DNA of 64,000 bases from JAFGSG01 sp964626055. Lineage in GTDB: Bacteria; Spirochaetota; UBA4802; JAFGDQ01. Position numbers and translations under genes: made by a program. The stretch lies in the NCBI GenBank assembly GCA_964626055.1, contig CAZVDF010000001.1, positions 101,017-165,016 of the forward strand, given 5' to 3'. The notes under the pieces are model-generated. The model saw only the letters and a list, made by a program, of their open reading frames with translations. It was not told where the DNA came from and did not search any database. Every line of letters starts with the position of its first letter. The stretch's first letter is position 1. Below are positions 55,084 through 63,855 of this stretch, piece after piece.

Positions 55084-55275
55084 ATGAAAAAATTTGACCT
55101 TATCTCAATGCTGACAATAATTATCGTTCGGGGTATATTTTCCCTGATAGAAATTATGTCGAAAGAAAATGAGTTTAATGACGGAATTTCTTCGGATAAA
55201 ATGACAAAAGACCGCGTATCAAAGAGAAAAAACCTCGGAGAATTATCTCCCGCTTTTAGAATGAATAAGAATTAA
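55084..55275 (+). CDS. Small hypothetical protein
   Basis: A 63-residue frame with a hydrophobic N-terminal segment (FDLISMLTIIIVRGIFSLIE) followed by a charged, Lys- and Asp-rich tail. It could be a membrane-anchored peptide. There is no clear ribosome binding site and no family match by eye, so it may be spurious. It converges with the acyltransferase gene. The gap before it, 54879-55083, is AT-rich without a feature I can name. Confidence 0.3.
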   Translation: MKKFDLISMLTIIIVRGIFSLIEIMSKENEFNDGISSDKMTKDRVSKRKNLGELSPAFRMNKN

Positions 55276-55293
55276 TATTGTTTAAGTTGTTTT

Positions 55294-56142
55294 CTATATG
55301 GTCACAAGCTTAACGTAATCCTGATTCAGTTTTTTCAGATCGAGCACGGTGAAAAAATCGTAGCAGCGAAATTCGGGATCATAGACCGGCTCGCCGCAAA
55401 TCTTCGCCCCTGCGGAAATATAGCCTTTAACAAGACCTGGGATAAAGCGCTGTGAGAGAAGATACTCTTTCTTCGCCGAATTTTCGATCTGAAGAAGATA
55501 TAGATCAAGGTCTTCTATTTTGTATCTTTCATTTGGAAATACAGTCATCCTTTCATCACACCTGTACTTTTCCATCAGCAGCTTATAAAGCTGGACGGCA
55601 AAAAGTTTTTCGGGAATATGGAAACTTGAACATCCGAAAAGATAATCCGCGCCGATCTTTTTAGCATAGGCAAGCATACCGGTCCATAAAAGCGACAGCG
55701 TCATTCCGCCTCTGTATTCTTTATGAATACATGCGCGGCCCAGTTCGAGTTTTATACCGGGAGTTATTAATATATTGAATATGTCGAATTCATTTTCCGA
55801 GTAAAACGAATTTGAAAATAAATTCGAGTTGAATCTGTAAGTTCCTATTACTCTGTCTTTAATCTTATCAATCAACAACAGATGGTCTGATAATATATCG
55901 TATTCATCAATGTCCAGACTGCCTGCATTTGCGTTATCAAGCTCTTCCAGAAATACCGTCGATCTCAACTCGATTGCTTTCATTACTTCTTCAGTATTCG
56001 ATGCTGTTTTGACGGTAAAATTTTGCTTTTCAAGACAGAGGTCTATCTTATTTGCGAAACCTCTTATATTGAACAGAGCCAGCGCGCGTTCTGCATAATT
56101 TACAGGCTGCTTCGCGGCATTCAGATCCAGAATTGTCTGCAT
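55294..56142 (-). CDS. OlsB-like GNAT acyltransferase
   Basis: A 282-residue protein of the GNAT-related group that includes the ornithine N-acyltransferase OlsB and autoinducer-synthase-like enzymes. Recognised by LRSTVFLEELDNA (RxxVF-type), DHLLLIDKIKDRVIGTYRF, LELGRACIHKEYRGG and YLFGCSSFHIP. OlsB transfers a 3-hydroxyacyl group from ACP to ornithine in making phosphate-free ornithine lipids, which would fit a phosphate-limited lifestyle; no OlsA is adjacent, but a PlsC-type acyltransferase lies at 63.1 kb. AGAGG 6 nt before the ATG. Substrate inferred. Confidence 0.65.
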   Translation of the reverse strand: MQTILDLNAAKQPVNYAERALALFNIRGFANKIDLCLEKQNFTVKTASNTEEVMKAIELRSTVFLEELDNANAGSLDIDEYDILSDHLLLIDKIKDRVIGTYRFNSNLFSNSFYSENEFDIFNILITPGIKLELGRACIHKEYRGGMTLSLLWTGMLAYAKKIGADYLFGCSSFHIPEKLFAVQLYKLLMEKYRCDERMTVFPNERYKIEDLDLYLLQIENSAKKEYLLSQRFIPGLVKGYISAGAKICGEPVYDPEFRCYDFFTVLDLKKLNQDYVKLVTI

Positions 56143-56438
56143 AATAACCTCTTGTATAAATGTTTAATTTTTTAAATCAATATGTAAGTTATATTCCGCG
56201 AACAGATAAAAAATTTATAAAACATATGTATAATAATTATAAATAACTGATTAAGCATCTGTATTTGCATAAGCGAGTTAAAACCGGATGAGTGATCCTT
56301 TGATCCTTCGGCAGAGAGAAACCGCATAAGCAGTCAATATTTTGAAATTACAAAATATTTATTTTTTATTTATTATTTTTTTAAAATAAATCCCGAATCT
56401 TATGCCTGAAAATTCTAATTCAAAAACACTTAATTAAA

Positions 56439-57470
56439 ATGCAAAACATACTTAATACAGCAAAATTTTTACTTCAGCATCAGTTCAATAAATACAGCCC
56501 GGTCATCACGCATAAGTATGTCGATTCGGCAACAGGGATGGATTTCATAATTTATGAACCGGTTAAAGGCAATAATAAAAAAAATGCTCATAATAAAACA
56601 ATACTCACTTTTCACGGAATGACGATGCTCGGAAGCGATGATCCGAAATTTGTGAATGCCTGCGCCTCGCTCGCCGGATGCGGATTTAAAGTATGCGCCG
56701 TGCAGATGGATTCAATGCAGAATCTTCTAATCGAAACGTCCATGGTAGACGAGGTAGCGAGAACGATTGAGGTCGTCACACGCGACCGCGAGCTTTGCCC
56801 CGAAGGCAGAGTCTCCATCTTTGCGGCTTCATTTGCCGGCGGAATATGCATGATAGCTTCTTCAGATGAAAAAATCGCAAATAAAGTGAATTCGATCTGT
56901 CTGATAGGCAGCTTTGCGGACATAGAACCGTCCGTAAAATACCTGCTTAGTAGCCAGGGAAGCGATAATTACGGAAGACTCATAATTCTTAAAAATTTCT
57001 TAAAATATTCCTTTGATGTTCCGGCAGCAATATCAAAAGCATTTGAAATAGCGATTGCGGATAATTTTTTTAAAAGAGTTAAACCGGAATTGCCGGCTTA
57101 TCTGAATTCTTTATCGCTTAACAATTACGATATTATTAAAAGATTGTTAAATGATCCGTATTTCAGGTTATATCACTGGGACAGAATAAAAAAAAATAAA
57201 TATATCGAAGAGCTGATTGAAAGGTTTTCCCTGAAAAATTACCTGAAAAAAACCGGCGTTTCCATACTTATAATTCACGGTGTTTATGATAACATAATTC
57301 CTGCGCTTGAATCAATAAGATTGTATAATGAGTTGCAAAGAATAAAAGTAAGGTCAAAACTGATACTCACACCATTAATGGGGCATAGCGAATTAAAGTT
57401 AAATTTCAGTCTTCTACCATCGGTTGTTGAATTATTTAAAGGCTTATCGTATTATTTTACAAGTGTTTAA
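56439..57470 (+). CDS. Alpha/beta hydrolase
   Basis: A 343-residue alpha/beta-hydrolase fold protein. Oxyanion region LTFHGMTMLG, nucleophile elbow FAASFAGG (Ser near residue 131), acid in IHGVYDNIIP and catalytic His in PLMGHSELK give a complete triad. A helical insertion (about 170-255) forms the lid. No signal peptide. Substrate unknown; similar proteins are often annotated as esterases. No good ribosome binding site precedes the ATG; the 296-bp gap upstream is AT-rich without other features. Confidence 0.75.
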   Translation: MQNILNTAKFLLQHQFNKYSPVITHKYVDSATGMDFIIYEPVKGNNKKNAHNKTILTFHGMTMLGSDDPKFVNACASLAGCGFKVCAVQMDSMQNLLIETSMVDEVARTIEVVTRDRELCPEGRVSIFAASFAGGICMIASSDEKIANKVNSICLIGSFADIEPSVKYLLSSQGSDNYGRLIILKNFLKYSFDVPAAISKAFEIAIADNFFKRVKPELPAYLNSLSLNNYDIIKRLLNDPYFRLYHWDRIKKNKYIEELIERFSLKNYLKKTGVSILIIHGVYDNIIPALESIRLYNELQRIKVRSKLILTPLMGHSELKLNFSLLPSVVELFKGLSYYFTSV

Positions 57471-57510
57471 TTGTAAATCTTGCTAAAACTAAAATTTATT
57501 TCTTTTTTAA

Positions 57511-57709
57511 ATAACTCAAGTTGACTGACTTTTATTACACTATTTCTTAATACTATCGATAGAATGATCAGATTATTATCAATTTTCCGCCTCAAATACC
57601 CCATCCGTGGACTCTTCGGCGGTCGGCAACATCCATGTTGCCTTAAAATTGATAATAATCTGATCATTCTATCGCAAATGTTTATAAAAAAGTCAGTCAA
57701 GATGAGTTA
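57511..57709. repeat. Nested palindromic element, long copy, upstream of pstS
   Basis: Outer ends TAACTCAAGTTGACTGACTT... and the complementary ...AAGTCAGTCAAGATGAGTTA are near-perfect inverted repeats. Inside is a perfect 29-bp inverted repeat (57558-57586 and 57645-57673, beginning GATAGAATGATCAGATTATT), and at the centre hairpins CCGCC / GGCGG and GGCAAC / GTTGCC. The outer parts match the 36651-36761 copy almost base for base. No coding capacity. It starts about 40 nt after the hydrolase gene. Confidence 0.8.
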
Positions 57710-57872
57710 ATAATATATATTAAATAAATTCAAGAACGTCTTATGAGCTTAAAGCAATAGTTCATAAATACACAATAACTCATAATTGAAGTCTTATCCC
57801 TCAGAAAATTTTCAAATATTTTTTAGTCAACAGTTTAGCAGTAAGATTAATTCACAATATCTTGAACCTATC

Positions 57873-57919
57873 TTTATAAAATCTTTACCCCTGCTGTTTA
57901 CTTTTTGTTCAAATAAAAT
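57873..57919 (+). promoter_or_regulatory. Candidate Pho box and -10 element before pstS copy 3
   Basis: TTTATA (57873), TTTACC (57884), TGTTTA (57895) and TGTTCA (57906) repeat at an exact 11-nt period and are followed two bases later by TAAAAT (57914-57919). The layout is the same as before pstB at 42.9 kb. Confidence 0.55.
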
Positions 57920-57948
57920 TTTAATAAATAATTTGAGGAGGCTCATCA

Positions 57949-58779
57949 ATGCATGAGAGATTTATATCAAAATTAATTGCTGTTTTTATAGCAATTGCCT
58001 TTTTTTCAACTCCTTATGCTTTTTCACAGGAAAGCGGGCAAAGGATAGTAATTAAAGGCTCAACAACGGTTCTTCCCATAACACAGAAAGCTTCGGAAGA
58101 ATACAGGAAGTCGAACAATGTCTCGATCTCGATCGAAGGCAGCGGCTCCGGCAACGGCATAAAGGCCCTCATTGACGGAACCTGCGACATCGCGAATTCT
58201 TCAAGAGAAATGAAAAAAGAAGAACTGGAAGCCGCAAAAGCTAAAGGGATCGATGTAAAGGAAATCGCCGTATCATATGATATGATAATTCCGGTAGTCA
58301 ACCCTTCCAATCCAGTAAAAAATCTTACCATGGATCAGTTGAAAGCGATATTCAGCGGATCAATCACTAACTGGAAGGAAGTAGGAGGAAAAGACGAAAG
58401 GATAATAGTCGTTTCGCGCGATACGAGTTCCGGCACATACGAATACTGGAATGAAAAGGTAATGAAAAAAACCGACGTAAGCAACAGGGCTCTCCTGCAG
58501 GCATCTAACGGAGCCGTGGTATCGACAGTTGCCGTTAATCAAAAGGCGATCGGATATATCGGCTTCGGCTATCTTAACAAAAGCGTTAAAGCAGTCAGTG
58601 TTAACGGAGTTACGGGAACAATCGAAAAAGGCAAGTCAGGCAAATATCCTATCGCAAGAAAACTGTATATGTACGTCGATAATAACAGGTTATCGAAAGA
58701 AACCGACGCTTTCATAAAATTCATACTCGGTAAAAAAGGACAGGCTCTGGTAAAAGAAGAAGGATTTATTCCGCTTTAA
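57949..58779 (+). CDS. pstS: Periplasmic phosphate-binding protein PstS (copy 3)
   Basis: A 276-residue binding protein with a cleavable signal peptide (about 1-26, YAFSQ) and no lipobox, so it is soluble, unlike the two lipoprotein copies. Ligand motifs are IKGSTTVLPI, EGSGSGNGIKALIDG and SRDTSSGTYEYWNEK. It belongs to another PstS subgroup than copies 1 and 2, with only distant identity. GAGGAGG precedes the ATG by 7 nt. The porin gene follows by 32 nt. No permease genes are adjacent, so it probably feeds the Pst permeases at 33-40 kb. Confidence 0.93.
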   Translation: MHERFISKLIAVFIAIAFFSTPYAFSQESGQRIVIKGSTTVLPITQKASEEYRKSNNVSISIEGSGSGNGIKALIDGTCDIANSSREMKKEELEAAKAKGIDVKEIAVSYDMIIPVVNPSNPVKNLTMDQLKAIFSGSITNWKEVGGKDERIIVVSRDTSSGTYEYWNEKVMKKTDVSNRALLQASNGAVVSTVAVNQKAIGYIGFGYLNKSVKAVSVNGVTGTIEKGKSGKYPIARKLYMYVDNNRLSKETDAFIKFILGKKGQALVKEEGFIPL

Positions 58780-58811
58780 AAATATATTATAAAATTCAGG
58801 AGGTAATTAAA

Positions 58812-59987
58812 ATGAATATAAAGAGAAATATTAAAACAATTATTTTTACTCTGGCAGTTAGCACATTCTCTGCAGGATTATTGAGCGCACAGGAAGCCGT
58901 AAAACAGGATGCGCCTAAACCGGCTCCGATAAATGTAAGCGGCGTGATCTTCATGGACTATTCTTACCTGATTGAGTCCAAAGACAAACTCGATAGTGCC
59001 AAAACTGTTAAAACACGGGATTCATTTAACCTGACCCGCGCTTATTTAAATTTCGATAAAAAAATAGACGATGTATGGAGCGCGAAAGTCACCCTTGATG
59101 CGGGGACCTACAGCACTAAAGACTCGGCAGGCAACGATGAAAAAGGGAGTTATTCATTCTTAAAAAACGCTTACGGCCAGTTTGCTCCCAGCTTCGGCGT
59201 TGTTGATCTGAAAATACAGGGCGGTCTTGTGGGAACTCCTGTAATCGGGCTTATTGACGGCCTTAACGGATCACGCTGGATTTACCAAAACTATATTGAT
59301 AAAGCGTCTGATGTACTGGGTAACAGCAGCAGCTATCCCATAGACCCCAGTTCAGCAGACACAGGTCTTAAGGCCGAACTCAGTATTATGAAAATGGCGA
59401 GTTTAACAGGCATGTACAGCAACGGCGACGGTTATAAGACGCAAACCACAGATCAATATACCATCAATAAAGCAAAATATTTAACGCTCAATATCAAACC
59501 GATTAATGCGCTTAATGTATTCGGTTATTATCACTGGCATAACATCGATACCGCTCCGGGTTCGGGTGCCGGCAATGGAGCTGACAAAAATTTTGTTTCC
59601 TATTACGGCGGCGGCGCGGCGTGGAGCGATAAAGCCATTAAAGTCGGCGCGGCTTACACAATGATTAACGGTAAAAACGCCGATGTTAAGCAGGAAGCCA
59701 ATATAATGGAATTCTGGGCAAACGTAAACCTGGAACAGTTCACCAGCGTACCGGTGCTTATAATAGGACGTTACGCGAAGGGTTCTTATAAGGATAAAGC
59801 TGCTGCCGGTGCCAAAAAAAACGAGGGTTCTGTAATCTGGGCAGGCGCAGGCTACCGGCTTAACAGCAATGTACAGTTCGCGCTCATGTATAAAACCGAC
59901 GAGCTTACAAAAAAGAACTCGGCAGGAGTTAAAACAAGTGATGTGGAAAACAGCACTATGTTTGTAAAATCCGAAATTAAATTTTAA
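58812..59987 (+). CDS. Outer-membrane porin, probably phosphate-related
   Basis: A 391-residue protein with a signal peptide (about 1-26, LLSAQ) and a long series of alternating hydrophobic strands, closing with NSTMFVKSEIKF, whose terminal Phe is the usual barrel end. The early SFNLTRAYLNFDKKIDDVWSAKV segment resembles OprO/OprP-like and other trimeric porins. Co-transcription with pstS suggests uptake of phosphate or phosphate esters; specificity is inference. AGGAGG 8 nt before the ATG. A strong terminator follows. Confidence 0.75.
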   Translation: MNIKRNIKTIIFTLAVSTFSAGLLSAQEAVKQDAPKPAPINVSGVIFMDYSYLIESKDKLDSAKTVKTRDSFNLTRAYLNFDKKIDDVWSAKVTLDAGTYSTKDSAGNDEKGSYSFLKNAYGQFAPSFGVVDLKIQGGLVGTPVIGLIDGLNGSRWIYQNYIDKASDVLGNSSSYPIDPSSADTGLKAELSIMKMASLTGMYSNGDGYKTQTTDQYTINKAKYLTLNIKPINALNVFGYYHWHNIDTAPGSGAGNGADKNFVSYYGGGAAWSDKAIKVGAAYTMINGKNADVKQEANIMEFWANVNLEQFTSVPVLIIGRYAKGSYKDKAAAGAKKNEGSVIWAGAGYRLNSNVQFALMYKTDELTKKNSAGVKTSDVENSTMFVKSEIKF

Positions 59988-60029
59988 AATTCCAAACTCT
60001 GCTGCTAAATTATTTTAATTTAATATTAT

Positions 60030-60054
60030 GCCCCTTTATAAGGGGCTTTTTTTT
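60030..60054 (+). terminator. Intrinsic terminator after the pstS-porin operon
   Basis: GCCCCTT (60030-60036) and AAGGGGC (60040-60046) with a 3-nt loop and T8 (60047-60054). It lies 43 nt after the porin stop, between converging genes. Confidence 0.9.
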
Positions 60055-60063
60055 AAGTCGCTG

Positions 60064-61374
60064 TTATTCTTTCTTTTCACGCACAAAAAACGAAAGGGCG
60101 AGCATTGCTGCGAATGCGATTGCAGCGCCGAACAAGAAAGCGTACATCGATCCGGCAACGGAATATATTGCCCCGAAAATTACGCTTGCAGGAAGAGCGA
60201 ATATCCCGACAGCAAAGCTATATGCGCCGAAAGCGCTTCCTCTCACTCTTTCCGGTACAATGTCCGCAACCATGGCTTTTTCCGTTCCTTCAGTGAATGC
60301 ATAATAAAAACTGTAAATAGCAAAAAGAATAATATAGGCATATATTCTATTACTTTCAGGAACAAAATCCGAAAAAGCAAAGCCGGCATATACCATAGCA
60401 TATACGCACCAGCCTATGATTATCACTTTTTTTCTGCCGATCCTGTCCGAGAGCGCGCTTAATGGAGTAGATAAAACAGATTTCAACACATGGAAAAAAG
60501 CCCAAAAAAAAGGCAGCGTAAAAATGCTAATAACAGTTTTCTTGATTTCAATATCTGCAAAGCGACTCAGTATTACATTCAGGAAAGGAAGATTCTCAGT
60601 CATTTTTACAAGTACACCCGACTGCTCAAGCGAATCAGCAACGCGCAGCAGCATAAATGCATCGGAAGAATTTCCTAAAGTAAAAAGACTGACTACAACG
60701 AGATATGCAATGAAATTACTATCGAAATCCTTTAATGAAATATCAGTCTTCCGGGCTGTATTTATTTCCGGTGCTGATTCTTTAACGAAAAAAATAATTA
60801 TTAAAACGGCGATGAGTCCGGGTATTGCAGCAGAAAAAAATGTAATTCTTATGGCATTAAGCGGACTGATATTCTCCCAATGAATCAATATTACCGTAAG
60901 GGAGATTAATGCAAGCAAAGGGCCGGCAACCGCGCCCGCATGATCCATTGCCCTGTGAAAACCGTAAGCCCTGCCACGAATGGTTTTAGCCGCGGCTGAC
61001 GCGATCAGCGCGTCGCGCGGCGCAGAGCGAATCCCCTTCCCCACCCTGTCTATCATTCGCACGAACACTATGTGCAATGCCGATAAGGCCGCTCCTGTAA
61101 GCGGCCTGACCAGAGACGATATCGAATATCCCAGAAGAACCAGCAGTTTTTTTCTTCCTGTTCTATCGGATAAAATCCCACCGGCCAGTTTTAAAAGGCT
61201 GGCGGTTGTTTCGGCAACTCCTTCGATAATGCCAAGAGCGACAGCCCCGGACCCTAAAAGATAAACAAAAACCGGTATTAAGGGATAAAGCATTTCCGTC
61301 GCGGCATCGGTAAAAAAACTGACAAGGCCGAGCATAATTACAGGGAACGGAATGGATTTTCCTTTGCTTTGCAT
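60064..61374 (-). CDS. MFS transporter
   Basis: A 436-residue major facilitator with about twelve membrane helices. The loop 2-3 motif is GGILSDRTGRKKLLVLLGY and its repeat in the second half is SALSDRIGRKKVIIIGW; FTDAATEMLYPLIPVF at the start and RVGKGIRSAPRDALIA are typical of a subgroup often annotated as general MFS exporters. The substrate is unknown. It is the last gene of a minus-strand series with the M23 and metallo-beta-lactamase genes (9-nt and 5-nt gaps). Confidence 0.88.
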   Translation of the reverse strand: MQSKGKSIPFPVIMLGLVSFFTDAATEMLYPLIPVFVYLLGSGAVALGIIEGVAETTASLLKLAGGILSDRTGRKKLLVLLGYSISSLVRPLTGAALSALHIVFVRMIDRVGKGIRSAPRDALIASAAAKTIRGRAYGFHRAMDHAGAVAGPLLALISLTVILIHWENISPLNAIRITFFSAAIPGLIAVLIIIFFVKESAPEINTARKTDISLKDFDSNFIAYLVVVSLFTLGNSSDAFMLLRVADSLEQSGVLVKMTENLPFLNVILSRFADIEIKKTVISIFTLPFFWAFFHVLKSVLSTPLSALSDRIGRKKVIIIGWCVYAMVYAGFAFSDFVPESNRIYAYIILFAIYSFYYAFTEGTEKAMVADIVPERVRGSAFGAYSFAVGIFALPASVIFGAIYSVAGSMYAFLFGAAIAFAAMLALSFFVREKKE

Positions 61375-61383
61375 AATTGTGTT

Positions 61384-62010
61384 TTAAATATCGATCAGCT
61401 TTTTAATTTCTTCATAATCCAATATGCGATACTTTTCTTTTATTAGCCGAATGGGGTCAAGCAAAGAAAATACTCCCGGATCGCTTATAGTATTCCAGTC
61501 AAGCTTTTGGAGAGGAAAATCTTCAATAATATGCCCAAGGGATAAATGCAAATGAGGGGATATTTTTGTCTTTGATCCGCCTGAAGCGGCAACTGAAGCT
61601 ATGACGTCACCTTGTTTAACTATGCTGTCCACACTGATAATTTTATGCGGAATTACATGACCCAGAATACTGCAAAATACAGTCCCGGCACCAGAGGAGA
61701 TATTATGCTTTATGATAATGGACTTGCCGAGAAAGTCGTCAATGATCCCGGCAATAATGCCGTCGAAAAGAGCCGGGATTTTGATCTTTTCGGAAAGTCG
61801 AAAGATATTATGCTTATGATCAGCATAAAAGCATAAGTCCAGACCTTCGTGAGGCCTGTCCCTTCTGCCCGTACCCCACCATTTCTCCATTGAGGAGAAC
61901 AACATCCCCGGGACAAAAATCCATTCCTTAAATTTATTATCTTTAAGCCTGTTAAGTTTAATAAAGGATTCGTTAAAACCGGAATTTAAAAGTAAGCTTG
62001 CGATATCCAA
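61384..62010 (-). CDS. M23/LytM-like peptidase domain protein
   Basis: A 208-residue protein with the M23 metal-binding motifs: RPHEGLDLCFY (H-x3-D) near residue 55 and SPHLHLSLG (H-x-H) near residue 153, so the catalytic site looks complete. There is no signal peptide or membrane segment, which is unusual for an enzyme acting on peptidoglycan. The N-terminal 45 residues and the tail are unassigned. It lies between the MFS and metallo-beta-lactamase genes. Confidence 0.75.
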   Translation of the reverse strand: MDIASLLLNSGFNESFIKLNRLKDNKFKEWIFVPGMLFSSMEKWWGTGRRDRPHEGLDLCFYADHKHNIFRLSEKIKIPALFDGIIAGIIDDFLGKSIIIKHNISSGAGTVFCSILGHVIPHKIISVDSIVKQGDVIASVAASGGSKTKISPHLHLSLGHIIEDFPLQKLDWNTISDPGVFSLLDPIRLIKEKYRILDYEEIKKLIDI

Positions 62011-62015
62011 AATAT

Positions 62016-62753
62016 TTATTTCATTCTTTTGATGCGAACTTCGATGCCGCTGTTACCGAGCAGTTTTACAACCTGTGACGTATCCGTATTGCTGTAATGA
62101 TAAGGATACAGCACTTTCGGCTTGAACGCCATGGCGGCATCTGCGACCATTTCCGGGGTCATGGTAAACGGCAGATTCATAGGCAAAAATGCGACATCTA
62201 TATTTTTAAGCGCTTTCATCTCCGGCGTGTTCTCGGAATCGCCTGCTATGTAAACGCGTTTATCGCCGAATGTCAATATATAGCCGTTTCCTTCTCCCTT
62301 AGGATGAAACGGCTGGCCGCCGCCACGTTTATTCACAATGTTATATGCCGGAACTGCCTCGACTTTAATGTTCATCACGGTTTTAACGTCTCCATTGCTC
62401 ATTACTGTGCCCCCGCCGACAGCGCCCGCGCACTTTTTTGTAAGAACTACAGCTGAAGTACCGGTACGCAGAATTTTAATGGCTTCAGTATCCATGTGGT
62501 CGGAATGATCATGCGTAATCAGGATTAAATCAGCTTTTGGAAGTTTAGTATAATCGGCTTCTTCTGCAACTGGATCAATGTGTATAATCTTCCCGCCGAA
62601 CTTCATCATTAAAGAAGCATGGCCAAGAAATACGATCTCAAGGTCGCCGCCTGCGGATGTCTTTATAATATCCTTCTCCAGATTTCCCTCTGCAAAGGCT
62701 TTAAGCATACCGAGTAATCCGATAAACATCATTATTAATATTATTCTTGTCAT
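62016..62753 (-). CDS. Exported metallo-beta-lactamase-fold hydrolase
   Basis: A 245-residue protein with a signal peptide (about 1-21). The metal site is THDHSDHMD (H-x-H-x-D-H), with YIAGDSENTPE giving the Asp and PYHYSN a further ligand. This short form resembles the UPF0173 / L-ascorbate-6-phosphate-lactonase-like group. Substrate unknown; being exported is notable. It starts the minus-strand series ending with the MFS gene. Confidence 0.82.
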   Translation of the reverse strand: MTRIILIMMFIGLLGMLKAFAEGNLEKDIIKTSAGGDLEIVFLGHASLMMKFGGKIIHIDPVAEEADYTKLPKADLILITHDHSDHMDTEAIKILRTGTSAVVLTKKCAGAVGGGTVMSNGDVKTVMNIKVEAVPAYNIVNKRGGGQPFHPKGEGNGYILTFGDKRVYIAGDSENTPEMKALKNIDVAFLPMNLPFTMTPEMVADAAMAFKPKVLYPYHYSNTDTSQVVKLLGNSGIEVRIKRMK

Positions 62754-62781
62754 ATACCCCTCCCGGATAATTTAAAAATTA

Positions 62782-62988
62782 TTAGAAGCTTTCTCAAAAT
62801 TAGATTTTATACTTTTATAAATCGAATTACATTATAAAATTTATGAGGACGCCTCTCAGGCCTGATGCAATAGCTTTCGAAAACATAAAAAATTATCCAG
62901 GAAGGCCTGATTCCGGAGTAAATTTTGTAATGTAATTCGATTTATCATAAATGATTGATACAAATATATACTCTTAAGATAGCTAGTA
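62782..62988. repeat. Palindromic intergenic repeat, copy A3 (inverted)
   Basis: Arms at 62817-62843 (ATAAATCGAATTACATTA...) and 62918-62945 are complementary with one mismatch. Inner blocks, read on the other strand, are CGGAATCAGGCCTTCCTGG and GCATCAGGCCTGA, as in copy A1 but with A-T changed to G-C on both sides of the stem. Outer ends are TTAGAAGCTTTCTC and TAAGATAGCTAGTA. It lies upstream of plsC; the rest of that 361-bp gap is AT-rich. Confidence 0.75.
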
Positions 62989-63114
62989 TATTTTCACTCC
63001 AAAACCTTAGAAACATTAAAAAACAGATGACTGAAAATCAATAGCCCATAGTATAGCTTTCAGTTATATCTTTTGCAAGATAAAAAGAAAAGAATTTGTA
63101 TTTCGGAAGGAAAA

Positions 63115-63855
63115 ATGGCATTTTTAAAAATACTAATATTTATATCTATCACTGTTATTCTGGCATTATTATGTCTGCCATTTCTGCTTTTTTTATTCCC
63201 GTGGCGAACAATAATCGGGCCGTGGATACTTCAACTCTATTCGCTAATATCCCTTAAAATATTCAGGGTGCATATTGATCGCGCCGATAAAATTGATTTT
63301 TCCGAAATTAAAAACAAAGGATTCATCCTGACGGCAAATCACGTAAGTTATCTCGATATCTTTCTTTTATCCGCCCTTTACAGGACCGTATTTTTAAGCA
63401 AGATCGAGATTGCGCGTTATCCGGTTATAGGGCAAATAGCATGGATAATCGGCATTATTTTTGTTGACCGGAACTCTCATTCCGACAGGCGAAAAGTTCT
63501 GCTGAAAATCGCAAGGAAAACCCAGGGTCGGATTTTAACGGTTTTCCCGCAGGGAACAACTGGCAGCATTAAAGATTCATACCCTTTTAAAAGAGGTATC
63601 TTTAAAACCATCCAATTAAACCATAAAATTATTATTATTCCGGTCACTATTCATTATAAAGAGGAAAGAAAAATCGCGTGGGGAAAGGAAAGCCTGTACG
63701 AAAATGTGCGGAAAGTCTGCAGCCAGCCCGCTATTCATGTAAAGATAACAGCGCACAATCGCATTGCGATCAAAGACTATCATGGGAAAACAGTTCCGCA
63801 GATCAGCGGCAGCGTCCAGAGAAGAGTGTTGTCGGAGTTGCATAAAAAATATTAG
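63115..63855 (+). CDS. plsC: 1-acylglycerol-3-phosphate acyltransferase (PlsC family)
   Basis: A 246-residue membrane-bound acyltransferase. An N-terminal hydrophobic helix pair (residues 3-40) precedes the catalytic motif NHVSYLD (H-x4-D, about residue 79), and the acceptor-binding block FPQGTTGS follows near 148, with Q in place of the usual E. It acylates lysophosphatidate or a related lyso-lipid; an OlsA-type role with the OlsB-like gene is possible but unproven. GGAAGG 4 nt upstream supports the ATG at 63115; an in-frame TTG at 63073 is less likely. Confidence 0.85.
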   Translation: MAFLKILIFISITVILALLCLPFLLFLFPWRTIIGPWILQLYSLISLKIFRVHIDRADKIDFSEIKNKGFILTANHVSYLDIFLLSALYRTVFLSKIEIARYPVIGQIAWIIGIIFVDRNSHSDRRKVLLKIARKTQGRILTVFPQGTTGSIKDSYPFKRGIFKTIQLNHKIIIIPVTIHYKEERKIAWGKESLYENVRKVCSQPAIHVKITAHNRIAIKDYHGKTVPQISGSVQRRVLSELHKKY

